Origin: Clostridia bacterium
GTDB lineage: Bacteria > Bacillota > Clostridia > Lachnospirales > Lachnospiraceae
DNA length: 36,641 bases
NCBI GenBank assembly: GCA_910574835.1
Contig: CAJTDE010000039.1
Span: forward strand, 1 to 36,641
Reading direction: 5' to 3'
Shown piece by piece: positions 15,320-23,453 of the stretch (the stretch's first letter is position 1; the number at the start of each line of letters is the position of its first letter). Made by a program: the position numbers and the translations under genes. The notes below the pieces were generated by a model that searched no databases, had not been told where the DNA came from, and saw nothing but the letters and a program-made list of their open reading frames with translations.

Positions 15320-15495
15320 AGCTTCTCCGCTTCCGTGAGCTGCCTGCGCTGAATATAATCGTGGAGTGCCATCCCTGTTGTATTGGTAAACATCCGGTGG
15401 AGATTGTATTTTGAATAGTGAACCGCCTCCGCAATCTGCTTAGGGTCCGGCTTCTCAACCAAATGCTCCTCAATATAAGCAATCACATCCTCCAT
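15304..15495 (-). pseudogene. truncated AraC-family regulator (N-terminal HTH fragment)
   Basis: The 63-aa fragment MEDVIAYIEEHLVEKPD...RMFTNTTGMALHDYIQRRQLTEAEKL is the first helix-turn-helix of an AraC/XylS DNA-binding domain. It stops where the second helix-turn-helix should begin. Its truncated end overlaps the end of the decayed permease fragment on the other strand, so one rearrangement probably removed both genes' remaining parts. A single HTH is unlikely to be functional. Confidence 0.75.
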
Positions 15496-15504
15496 CCTGC
15501 CACA

Positions 15505-15552
15505 CAAAAAATAACGCCTGTGGACAAAACAGTTCTCTTCACCCACAGACGC
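15505..15552 (-). terminator. intrinsic terminator after amylosucrase gene
   Basis: On the minus strand GCGTCTGTGGG pairs with CCACAGGCG (G-T pairs allowed), followed by TTATTTTTT. It lies about 120 nt beyond the stop of the GH13 gene and just before the AraC fragment, so it probably ends the msmK-amylosucrase transcript. Confidence 0.65.
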
Positions 15553-15673
15553 TATTATATCAGATTTACAAATACATTCTGCATGAATCTTGCTAAAACC
15601 AACTGCCAAAAGTTAGTTTTATGCCCTTTTCCTTACAATCACCTATATACGAAAAAGGAAATTTTCTGCCTGT

Positions 15674-17506
15674 CTATTCCCGCAAAAGCCACCGCATCCC
15701 GTAAGCCGGAAGCTGTACCTCTTTTCCTTCCATCCGCTCCCCTGACATCAGATCCACATACATTCCGTCCTCATTAATCCAGGCCGTCCGCTCTTCACCG
15801 GAAAAATTAAACAGAGCCGTCAGCTTTTCATCCTCAAAGGTCCTGTTCACACAGAGAACCGCCGCATCGTAAGTATCCGCAGTCCACACAGCCGCCTGAT
15901 TTAAGAACACCGGATGCATTGCCCGCAGAACCTCCATTCTGCGGATGCAGTCAAAGATCTCCTTCTGGTAGCTGCCCTCCTCTTTCCGAAGCTCTGCCTT
16001 CTCCCAGGAAAAGCTTCCTCTGTGAAGGTAGCGGGAATCCTCTGCCTTTTTGGGGTCCTTGTGATACTCATTGTCATTGAGCTGTCCAATCTCATCCCCG
16101 CTGTAAATCACCGGGATTCCTGACTGCACAAGCATATATCCGTGAAGCATCTTAATAAAACGCACCGCCCGGGCAGCCGCTTCCTCATTTCCTTCCTCCA
16201 AAGCTCCTTCCAATCCGCAAAGAGAAGCCGTAGTTCCGCAAAGGCGGGCGTCCCCGGAGGCGGAGTCGTCATTATACAGCTCCCCTCTTGCATAAGAGCC
16301 GGGCCATTTCCCCGTAAGGTAATCATTGAGATACTTCTTATGCGGAACCTCCTCCATATCCTTTTCCTTATTCAGCCAGTCATAATCCAGCCCCCAGCCA
16401 ATGTCATCATGGCAGCGCAGGTAATTTAAGAACACATACTCCTTGGGCAGCGTATTTACAATATCCATCTGCCGTTTCAAAAGAGCCACATCGCCTGTTG
16501 CAACCGTGTGCCAGGTCGTAGCCATCGTAGTCACGTTGTAAAGCATATGGCACTCCGGTTTCTCCACCGTGCCAAAGTAGGGAACCACCTTCACCGGCTC
16601 CATCACCACCTCGCCCAGAAGCAGAACGCCGGGACATACAATCTCACAGATCATCCGCAGCATCCGCACAATGCTGTGTACCTGTGGCAGATTCCGGCAG
16701 GTGGTGCCCAGCTCTTTCCAGATATAAGGCACCGCATCAATGCGGATAATATCCACGCCCTGGTTCGTCAGATTCAGCAGACAGTCGGTCATATCGTGAA
16801 ATACAACCGGATTCCGGTAATTCAAATCCCACTGGTAAGGGTAGAAGGTCGTCATTACAAACTTCTTCTCATCCTCCAGCCAGGTAAAATTTCCCGGCGC
16901 CGTGGTGGGAAATACCTGGGGACACGTCTTTTCATACTGTCCGGGAATCTCAAAGCTGTCAAAAAAGAAATACCGATCCTGAAACTCCTTCTCCCCTGCT
17001 CTGGCCCGCTTCGCCCACTCATGTTCCTCCGAGGTATGGTTCATTACAAAATCCAGACAGACGCTTAAGCCCTTCTTATGGCAGGTCTCCGTGAGCGCCG
17101 CCAGATCTTCCATCGTTCCCAAATCAGGCCGCACCTTACCGAAATCCGCAACCGCATAGCCGCCGTCGCTCTTTCCCTCCGGGGAATCCAAAAGGGGCAT
17201 CAGATGGAGATAATTCACACCGCACTCCTGAATATAGGAGAGACGCTTTTCCACTCCTTTCAGATTTCCTGCAAAGGCTTCCGTGTACATCATCATGCCC
17301 ACCATATCGTTGCGCTTGTACCAGTCCGGATCGGACTCCCGGACAGCATCAAGCTTTTTCAAAGAAGCCCGGCGTTCCTCGTATCTGGCCTTCAGGCGGC
17401 CGCACAGGTAAGAAAATCCGTCCTCCGGATAAAGTTCACAGTACAGCCACTTCAATTCATCCAGATGCCTTGCAAGTCGTTCTTCAAAATCTACTGCTTT
17501 ACTCAT
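15674..17506 (-). CDS. GH13 amylosucrase-family enzyme
   Basis: A 610-aa glycoside hydrolase family 13 protein closest to amylosucrases (GH13_4), which cleave sucrose and transfer the glucose to a glucan or release it. It keeps the whole family frame: MPLLDSPEGKSDGGYAV, DFVMNHTSEEHEWA, the nucleophile D257 in RIDAVPYIWK, the acid/base E299 in LLLGEVV and the third acid D367 in RCHDDIGW. No signal peptide, so it acts in the cytoplasm. It lies downstream of msmK in the alpha-galactoside locus, where it would use the sucrose left after raffinose loses galactose. The ATG at 17506 follows AATAGGAGC. Whether it polymerises, hydrolyses or phosphorolyses sucrose cannot be read from sequence. Confidence 0.9.
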   Translation of the reverse strand: MSKAVDFEERLARHLDELKWLYCELYPEDGFSYLCGRLKARYEERRASLKKLDAVRESDPDWYKRNDMVGMMMYTEAFAGNLKGVEKRLSYIQECGVNYLHLMPLLDSPEGKSDGGYAVADFGKVRPDLGTMEDLAALTETCHKKGLSVCLDFVMNHTSEEHEWAKRARAGEKEFQDRYFFFDSFEIPGQYEKTCPQVFPTTAPGNFTWLEDEKKFVMTTFYPYQWDLNYRNPVVFHDMTDCLLNLTNQGVDIIRIDAVPYIWKELGTTCRNLPQVHSIVRMLRMICEIVCPGVLLLGEVVMEPVKVVPYFGTVEKPECHMLYNVTTMATTWHTVATGDVALLKRQMDIVNTLPKEYVFLNYLRCHDDIGWGLDYDWLNKEKDMEEVPHKKYLNDYLTGKWPGSYARGELYNDDSASGDARLCGTTASLCGLEGALEEGNEEAAARAVRFIKMLHGYMLVQSGIPVIYSGDEIGQLNDNEYHKDPKKAEDSRYLHRGSFSWEKAELRKEEGSYQKEIFDCIRRMEVLRAMHPVFLNQAAVWTADTYDAAVLCVNRTFEDEKLTALFNFSGEERTAWINEDGMYVDLMSGERMEGKEVQLPAYGMRWLLRE

Positions 17507-17546
17507 ACTATAGCTCCTATTCCAGTATCATAATATTATTATGTCC

Positions 17547-17576
17547 AAAGGCAGGCAGCCCCGGCTGCCTGCCTTT
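17547..17576. terminator. bidirectional-type hairpin after msmK
   Basis: A perfect 14-bp inverted repeat (AAAGGCAGGCAGCC/GGCTGCCTGCCTTT) with almost no loop, 74 nt past the msmK stop. The trailing T-run is only three bases, so it may be a partial terminator or a processing/stability hairpin between msmK and the amylosucrase gene. Confidence 0.6.
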
Positions 17577-17649
17577 GAAACTTATCAAGAAATTGCTATC
17601 TCCCGCACGTGCTTAAAACTACTGTCTTAAAGATTATTGTTTTGATTGG

Positions 17650-18759
17650 TTAATGAGCAATTGCTTTCTCCGTCTCTTTGTCAAATACGTGGATCTTATC
17701 CGTATCCAGCACAAAATCAACTACGTCTCCCTCACGGGCCGCCGTGCCGGAGCTTACTCTTGCGGTCATCTGGGTTCCGCACATATCAAAGTACAGATAA
17801 ACCTCAGCGCCCAAAAGCTCGTAAACATTTACAGTTCCCTTTACTACGGCCTGATTTTTCGCTCTTGTAGTTGCCGGATCGCTTACATCCTCGGGACGGA
17901 TGCCCATCACAACCTGTTTTCCCTTGTAGCCGCCGTCAATGAGCTTCTTGCCCTTTTCTGCGGTAAGGGGAACACGGTAATCTCCGGCCTTCAGGAATAC
18001 ATTTCCTCCCTCTGCCTCGCAGACAGCATCAATGAAATTCATCTGAGGAGAGCCGATAAAGCCTGCAACAAAGAGATTATCTGGCTCGTTGTATAAGGTC
18101 TGGGGGCTTGCAATCTGCTGAACCACGCCGTCCTTCATAACAACGATTCTTGTTCCCAGAGTCATGGCCTCGGTCTGGTCATGAGTTACATAGATAATGG
18201 TAGCGCCCAGTCTCTGATGCAGCTTGGAAATCTCAGTACGCATCTGTACACGCAGCTTGGCGTCCAGGTTGGAAAGAGGCTCATCCATCAGGAATACCTT
18301 GGGGTTGCGCACAATGGCACGGCCCATCGCAACACGCTGACGCTGTCCGCCGGAGAGCGCTCTCGGCTTCCGGTCCAGAAGCTTCTCCAGATCCAGGATT
18401 CTTGCCGCCTCCTGTACCTTTTTGTCAATCTCCTCCTTGGGCGTTTTCTTAATCTTCAGGCCGAATGCCATATTGTCCCTTACGGTCATATGGGGATACA
18501 GCGCGTAGCTCTGGAATACCATTGCGATATCACGGTCCTTAGGCTCCACATCGTTCATCAGCTGTCCGTCAATCTTGAACTCGCCGGAGGAAATGCTCTC
18601 CAGACCTGCCACCATGCGCAGAGTTGTGGACTTTCCGCAGCCGGAGGGTCCTACGAAAATGATAAATTCCTTATCCTCGATCTCCAGGTTGAAATCCTTT
18701 ACAGCCTCATATCCGTTGGGGTATCTCTTGTAAATATTCTTTAATGATAAACTCGCCAT
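17650..18759 (-). CDS. msmK: multiple-sugar ABC transporter ATPase (MsmK/UgpC)
   Basis: A 369-aa ATP-binding subunit of CUT1-type carbohydrate importers. Walker [10 protein letters not shown] (37-45), Q-loop in [10 protein letters not shown], signature LSGGQ (135-139), Walker B VFLMDE (155-160), and the C-terminal TOBE/regulatory domain of MalK-like ATPases (GIRPEDV). One such ATPase often energises several sugar importers in Firmicutes; here the obvious partner is MsmEFG upstream. It is separated from the permease cluster by 222 nt that contain the 93-bp hairpin repeat. ATG at 18759, preceded by TAGGAGG. Confidence 0.95.
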   Translation of the reverse strand: MASLSLKNIYKRYPNGYEAVKDFNLEIEDKEFIIFVGPSGCGKSTTLRMVAGLESISSGEFKIDGQLMNDVEPKDRDIAMVFQSYALYPHMTVRDNMAFGLKIKKTPKEEIDKKVQEAARILDLEKLLDRKPRALSGGQRQRVAMGRAIVRNPKVFLMDEPLSNLDAKLRVQMRTEISKLHQRLGATIIYVTHDQTEAMTLGTRIVVMKDGVVQQIASPQTLYNEPDNLFVAGFIGSPQMNFIDAVCEAEGGNVFLKAGDYRVPLTAEKGKKLIDGGYKGKQVVMGIRPEDVSDPATTRAKNQAVVKGTVNVYELLGAEVYLYFDMCGTQMTARVSSGTAAREGDVVDFVLDTDKIHVFDKETEKAIAH

Positions 18760-18785
18760 TACTCTTACCTCCTATTTTAAGTTCC

Positions 18786-18878
18786 GTAATCTCCCTCACA
18801 ATACACCCTCATGAAATCAATTTCCAGCCACAAAAGCATGTGTCTGTAAATCGATTTGTGCATTGTGAGGGAGATTAC
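18786..18878 (-). repeat. 93-bp structured hairpin leader repeat, copy B
   Basis: On the minus strand GTAATCTCCCTCACAATGCAC pairs along 21 bp with the 3' arm GTGTATTGTGAGGGAG... (one G-T pair). Inside come the 10-bp stem AAATCGATTT/AAATTGATTT, a 7-nt 3' bulge (CATGAGG) and a 24-nt loop. The 3' arm continues as CGGAACTTAAAATAGGAGG, the msmK ribosome binding site. Compared with copy A, two C-G pairs are replaced by A-T and T-A pairs and three C-G pairs by T-G, which keeps the stem intact. Confidence 0.88.
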
Positions 18879-18981
18879 TGTAATAATTTATTGTTTATTA
18901 GAATGATTACATATGTTTCTCTAGTCTGTCTCTAAACACGTTTTACAACCAATTGTCCGGCGCCCGCCGCGCCGATTCCGC

Positions 18982-19437
18982 TTACTTAAGTTTCCGGTGC
19001 AGCCGCATTTCCTCCAGAAATTCCTCATTGGGTTCCAGGTAAATCAGGTCGTTCCCCACCTTAAGGGTATAAACCTTAGCCTTCTCCCATCCCGAGGTAA
19101 AGTCCCGTACCTTACAGCCCGCCGCGCTTTTTCGTCCCTCTGTCACATACTCCATGTCTTTGCGCTCGCACCGGTACAGATCCTTTCTCTTTTCCTTGCG
19201 GATGATCTTGGAAACCTCAAAGTCTCCGTTCACGTACACATATTCATACTCATACCGCCAGCTGCGAAGAAGCAGCACACCGACTATCACAAAGGCCAAA
19301 ACCGGCAGAAACAACAGAGGATAAATAATGGTATCTACCACAAGTACCGCCATAGCTGCCAGCATTACCGCCTTTAAGAGACGCTTTCCCCTGGGCATCA
19401 CATAAGGAATACACCATTCCAGAACAACATCCTTCAT
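18982..19437 (-). CDS. small membrane protein, DUF6106-like
   Basis: A 151-aa protein with two closely spaced hydrophobic segments (about residues 20-57) and a cytoplasmic, basic and acidic C-terminal half (VYVNGDFEVSKIIRKEKRK). It resembles DUF6106 proteins common in Lachnospiraceae; function unknown. The start ATG at 19437 follows AAAGGAG; a GTG six codons earlier would overlap that site. It begins 14 nt after the alpha-galactosidase stop and is therefore probably in the same transcript. The link to sugar metabolism rests on position only. Confidence 0.75.
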   Translation of the reverse strand: MKDVVLEWCIPYVMPRGKRLLKAVMLAAMAVLVVDTIIYPLLFLPVLAFVIVGVLLLRSWRYEYEYVYVNGDFEVSKIIRKEKRKDLYRCERKDMEYVTEGRKSAAGCKVRDFTSGWEKAKVYTLKVGNDLIYLEPNEEFLEEMRLHRKLK

Positions 19438-19451
19438 TTTAAAAGCTCCTT

Positions 19452-21647
19452 TCACAAAGCCCTAATATGATACTGCACTGACTCATACTGCAGAAGGTTT
19501 CCCGGCACCGGAAGCCCGGCGCTCATAAGAGCCTGGCCGGATAAGCTTCCCTCCATACCGTCCACCCGGTACTGCATCCGCGGATTTAAGCCCTTGGCCT
19601 TCACATACCGCTGGGCGTCGTTGGCCTCCTTCTCCGTCAGCACCAGAGAAATCAGAGCTTCGTCCCGGCCCGGCGACACATGCTCCCAGGCCACATACTC
19701 CGAAAAGGTATAAGGATTGGTAAGCCGGTAGTAATCACCGCAGACGATCAGCGGATAATTCTTTTTATAAGCCTTAACCTGCTCTCTGCAAATCTGCTTC
19801 TCTTCTTTTGTAAGCTTGGTGGAATCCAGCTCATAGCCCAGGATTCCGTCCATCGCCGTAACTCCTCTCGTCTCCAGAGGCACCGTCCGCCCCGTCTGAT
19901 GGTTGGGACATACGGACACATGGGATTCCATAGCGGAAACAGGATAAACAAAGGTCGTTCCGTACTGAATTTTTAAACGGCACACCGCATCCGTATTGTC
20001 GCTGCACCAAATCTGCGGCTGATAGTAAAGCATTCCCGGGTCAAAGCGTCCGCCTCCGCCGCTGCATCCGCAGAAGAGAATCTCCGGATGAGTTAAAATA
20101 ATGCGGTTCATAATGTCATAAAGCCCCAGGATATAGCGGTGATAAATCTCACCCTGCTTTTCCTTCTCCACAATGGCGGACCAGGCATCCGTGATAAAGC
20201 GGTTCATATCCCATTTCACATACTCGATCCGGGCGCTGTCCAAAACACCGTTGATGGATGCCACAATGTAGTTCCTCACATCCTCCCTGGACAAATCAAG
20301 CACAAGCTGATATCTGCCTCTGGAGGGCTGTCGTCTCGGCATCTGCAGACACCAGTCCGGATGCTTCCGGTAAAGCTCGCTGTTCTCCGACACCATTTCC
20401 GGCTCAATCCACAAGCCGAATTTTAAGCCCATCTTATGAATTTCCTCAGAAAGACCGCTTAAGCCTTGGGGCAGCTTGGCCGTATTCACATCCCAATCTC
20501 CCAGAGCCGCATTGTCATCATTGCGGTTTCCGAACCATCCGTCATCCAGGACAAAAAGCTCCACGCCCATATCCACCGCTTCTTTGGCTATCTTAAGAAG
20601 CTTTGCCTCATCAAAGTCGAAGTAGGCCGCCTCCCAGCTATTGATAAGAATGGGCCGCTCCTTCTTAACATAAGGACTTTTGCACAAATTCTCACGGTAC
20701 ACCCTGTGATACAGGTGTGTCAGATGGGTGAGTCCCTCTCCCGAGTAAGCCAGCACCACCTCCGGAGCCGTAAAGCGCTCGCCGGGCTTTAGCTGATAGG
20801 AAAAATGCTTGGGATGAATCCCCATCACAATCCGGGTCTGGTCATACTGATCCTTTTCCACCTTGCACATAAAGTTGCCGCTGTAAACAAAGGAAAATCC
20901 ATAGCAGCGGCCGTCATCCTCACTAGCTCCCCTCTCACAAAGAATCGTAAACGGATTGTGCTGGTGGCTGGAGGCTCCCCGGAAGCTCCCTACATTCTGA
21001 ATACCGTAGGCCAGGGGATTTCTGCTCCACTCCCGTTCCATTGTATGACGTCCGTCAAAATGAATAAAATCATAGTCGGAATCCATAAAATCCATCGTCA
21101 AAGACATAATACGGTTCAGATAAATGGTATCCTCACTCTCATTGAACACCTTGACCGCCCGTGTAATAATATCTTTTTCTTCAAAAACCGAGTAACAAAG
21201 CACAACCGTAAGCTGCGTGGCCGGGTCCGTAAGCCAAATCTCCAGGGTGTCCACCCGCTCCTTCTCGGTTCCCCACAGGGAGGGGAGGCCAGCCAGGGAA
21301 TACTTGCCCGCATAAATCTCATGCTTTGCAACCTTTCCCACAAAGGCATAGCTTCCGTCCCCGTTTTTTACTTCAATGCTGCTCAGTCGATAATCGCAGC
21401 TTCCATCGCTCGAAAATTCCTGCGGTAGAAAATCCAGTGAGAATGTACGGTCATTTCCCGCCTCGTTCGGATTGGGAGAAAAGCCTCTGTCCTGGAGCTG
21501 AATCAAATAGCTTAAGTCCTCATCCTCCAGCCGCTCTCCATAATATAAATGCAAAAGATATCCATAATCGCTTACCTTCATCTGGTAAGTGCTGTTCTTT
21601 GTCTGCAACAGAAATGTTTTTTTGCTTTCTATATATCTGACTGACAT
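19452..21647 (-). CDS. GH36 alpha-galactosidase
   Basis: A 731-aa family 36 glycoside hydrolase that removes terminal alpha-1,6-galactose from melibiose, raffinose and related oligosaccharides. An N-terminal beta-sandwich (residues about 1-320) is followed by the (beta/alpha)8 barrel. Landmarks are LDDGWFG (368-373), the nucleophile D480 in YVKWDMNR, CGCSGGGGRFDPGML (near 526-540) and the acid/base D550 in WCSDNTD. There is no signal peptide, so it acts on imported sugar. It lies 44 nt downstream of msmG and is the central catabolic enzyme of the locus. ATG at 21647, preceded by TGGAGGAC. Length is normal for bacterial aga/rafA/melA-type enzymes. Confidence 0.96.
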   Translation of the reverse strand: MSVRYIESKKTFLLQTKNSTYQMKVSDYGYLLHLYYGERLEDEDLSYLIQLQDRGFSPNPNEAGNDRTFSLDFLPQEFSSDGSCDYRLSSIEVKNGDGSYAFVGKVAKHEIYAGKYSLAGLPSLWGTEKERVDTLEIWLTDPATQLTVVLCYSVFEEKDIITRAVKVFNESEDTIYLNRIMSLTMDFMDSDYDFIHFDGRHTMEREWSRNPLAYGIQNVGSFRGASSHQHNPFTILCERGASEDDGRCYGFSFVYSGNFMCKVEKDQYDQTRIVMGIHPKHFSYQLKPGERFTAPEVVLAYSGEGLTHLTHLYHRVYRENLCKSPYVKKERPILINSWEAAYFDFDEAKLLKIAKEAVDMGVELFVLDDGWFGNRNDDNAALGDWDVNTAKLPQGLSGLSEEIHKMGLKFGLWIEPEMVSENSELYRKHPDWCLQMPRRQPSRGRYQLVLDLSREDVRNYIVASINGVLDSARIEYVKWDMNRFITDAWSAIVEKEKQGEIYHRYILGLYDIMNRIILTHPEILFCGCSGGGGRFDPGMLYYQPQIWCSDNTDAVCRLKIQYGTTFVYPVSAMESHVSVCPNHQTGRTVPLETRGVTAMDGILGYELDSTKLTKEEKQICREQVKAYKKNYPLIVCGDYYRLTNPYTFSEYVAWEHVSPGRDEALISLVLTEKEANDAQRYVKAKGLNPRMQYRVDGMEGSLSGQALMSAGLPVPGNLLQYESVQYHIRAL

Positions 21648-21691
21648 CTATGTAGTCCTCCACCGTAAGTAAATAATTCTGCCCGGACTTA

Positions 21692-22531
21692 TTATTTTCC
21701 TCCTGTCATTGCAACACCCTCGATGAACTGCTTCTGGAAGAACAGATACAGCACCACCATAGGAATCATTGCCAGCAGGGAGCCTGCCATCATAACCGGG
21801 AAGTTTGTATTAAACTGTCCTCTTAAGGTAGCAAGACCGGAGGACAAGGTCATCATCTTCAAATCTGTGTTGGCAATCAGGGGCCACATCAGATCTCCGT
21901 AAGCGAACACTGCCGTAAATACGGCCAGAGCCGCCATAGAGGAGGTGGTCAGGGGCACCATAACCTTCACAAAGGTCTGCCACTGATTGCAGCCATCCAG
22001 ATAAGCCGCCTCGGAAATCTCATCCGGGATTCCCATATAAGCCTGACGCAGAAAGAATGTACCGAAAGCGCTTACCAGTCCCGGAAATACCAGGGCGAAA
22101 ATCGTGTTGGTCAATCCCATCTTTGCCAGCATCTGATACTGAGGCGTAATAAAAATCTGGGAAGGAAGCATCATCTGCACCAGAACCAGGGAGAAGAGGA
22201 AATTCTTTCCCTTAAAGTTCAGCTTTGCAAATGCATAGCCCGCCATAGAGCTGAAACCCACCGCACAAACCACACGCCAGAAAATCAGCAGAATGGTGTT
22301 CTTGTAAAGGGCTCCGAAGGGAAGGCTGGCCATCGCATCCTTAAAGTTATCAATGATCCACTGTGCCGGGAAGAAATCCGGCGGAATCTGCATACTCTCG
22401 GCTACCGTCTTAAAGCTTGTCAGAAGCATCCAGATAAAGGGGAAGATCATAACGATGGACCCAATGATGAAAAACAAATATGTGCCTGCTGTCCGAAGCT
22501 TTTGATTTCTCTCTAATGAATTGGATTTCAT
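21692..22531 (-). CDS. msmG: sugar ABC transporter permease MsmG-like
   Basis: A 279-aa inner-membrane permease of the CUT1 family with six predicted membrane helices and the cytoplasmic EAA loop EAAYLDG (174-180), which docks to the ATPase. The N-terminus carries a short cytoplasmic lead (MKSNSLERNQKL). It pairs with the permease encoded 13 nt upstream and with the binding protein MsmE. The start is well supported by TAGGAGGTGG. Confidence 0.94.
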   Translation of the reverse strand: MKSNSLERNQKLRTAGTYLFFIIGSIVMIFPFIWMLLTSFKTVAESMQIPPDFFPAQWIIDNFKDAMASLPFGALYKNTILLIFWRVVCAVGFSSMAGYAFAKLNFKGKNFLFSLVLVQMMLPSQIFITPQYQMLAKMGLTNTIFALVFPGLVSAFGTFFLRQAYMGIPDEISEAAYLDGCNQWQTFVKVMVPLTTSSMAALAVFTAVFAYGDLMWPLIANTDLKMMTLSSGLATLRGQFNTNFPVMMAGSLLAMIPMVVLYLFFQKQFIEGVAMTGGK

Positions 22532-22544
22532 ACTTCTCCACCTC

Positions 22545-23438
22545 CTATACTTCGTAGTTCACCCATTTCTTCTGTCCCCAGAACTGGAAGGCCGTTACAA
22601 TACCGATGAGAAGAACGGTCCAGATCACGACTGCGGAGCCATAGCCCTTATTGCCGGCTACAAAGGACTCGCGGTAGAACAGGAACATCAGAGACTGGGC
22701 GCTTGTCAGTGCCGGGTTTGACTCCTCTACCATCATGTAAATCAGGTCATATACTTTCAGGGAGGACATCAAACGCATAATCATAACTACGAACAGAGTA
22801 GGAGAAACCATAGGCAGCGTAATGTGGAAGAATTGCTGAATCTTGGTTGCTCCGTCAAGGCTTGCCGCCTCATAATAGGACTTGGATATATTCTGCAGTC
22901 CCGACAGAAGAAGCACCGCGTCGTAGCCGATGGCGCTCCAGATTGCCACGATAGCACAGGTCACCATAACCACGTTGGGATTGGTAATCCAGTTTACGTT
23001 GTTTCCCAGGAGGGTGTTGATGATACCGTACTCGGTGTTGAACATCCACTTCCACACCATAGCAACCGCTGCCGGAGCTACAACCATAGGCAGGAAGAAG
23101 ATGGCACGGAAAGCCGTTCTTCCTTTAATCTTCGTGTTCAGCATAACCGCAACCACCAGTGCCAGGAATATGCCAAGAGGCACGGTCAGGAGGCAGAAAT
23201 AAATGGTATTTAAATTCGCCCTCCAGAAATCCGCATTGGTGAACATGGTGATATAGTTGGTCAAACCGTTAAACTCATAAAAGCCAAAGGGCTTTGTCTT
23301 TGTAAAGCTCAATTTTAAGGTGTCAATAAACGGGTAAAGATTCAGTACAATCAAGCCGATGATGGTAGGCGCTACCATGATATAGCCCCACATGCCTTCG
23401 GTCTTAGCGAACTTGCCCGCCTTGCTGTTATTTGCCAT
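22545..23438 (-). CDS. msmF: sugar ABC transporter permease MsmF-like
   Basis: A 297-aa CUT1 permease, the first of the heterodimeric pair. It has six membrane helices and the EAA loop EAASLDG (190-196). The motif GYIMVAPTIIGLIVLNLYPF at the start of helix 1 is typical of UgpA/MalF-type subunits. It is encoded 15 nt after msmE, preceded by GGGGAGGC. Its role is passage of alpha-galactosides across the membrane with MsmG, inferred from context. Confidence 0.94.
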   Translation of the reverse strand: MANNSKAGKFAKTEGMWGYIMVAPTIIGLIVLNLYPFIDTLKLSFTKTKPFGFYEFNGLTNYITMFTNADFWRANLNTIYFCLLTVPLGIFLALVVAVMLNTKIKGRTAFRAIFFLPMVVAPAAVAMVWKWMFNTEYGIINTLLGNNVNWITNPNVVMVTCAIVAIWSAIGYDAVLLLSGLQNISKSYYEAASLDGATKIQQFFHITLPMVSPTLFVVMIMRLMSSLKVYDLIYMMVEESNPALTSAQSLMFLFYRESFVAGNKGYGSAVVIWTVLLIGIVTAFQFWGQKKWVNYEV

Positions 23439-23453
23439 GTATAAGCCTCCCCT

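Noticed and set aside
20805-21428. 207-codon plus-strand open frame inside alpha-galactosidase
   Set aside because: Antisense to a gene with all catalytic motifs intact; no start signal and no domain.
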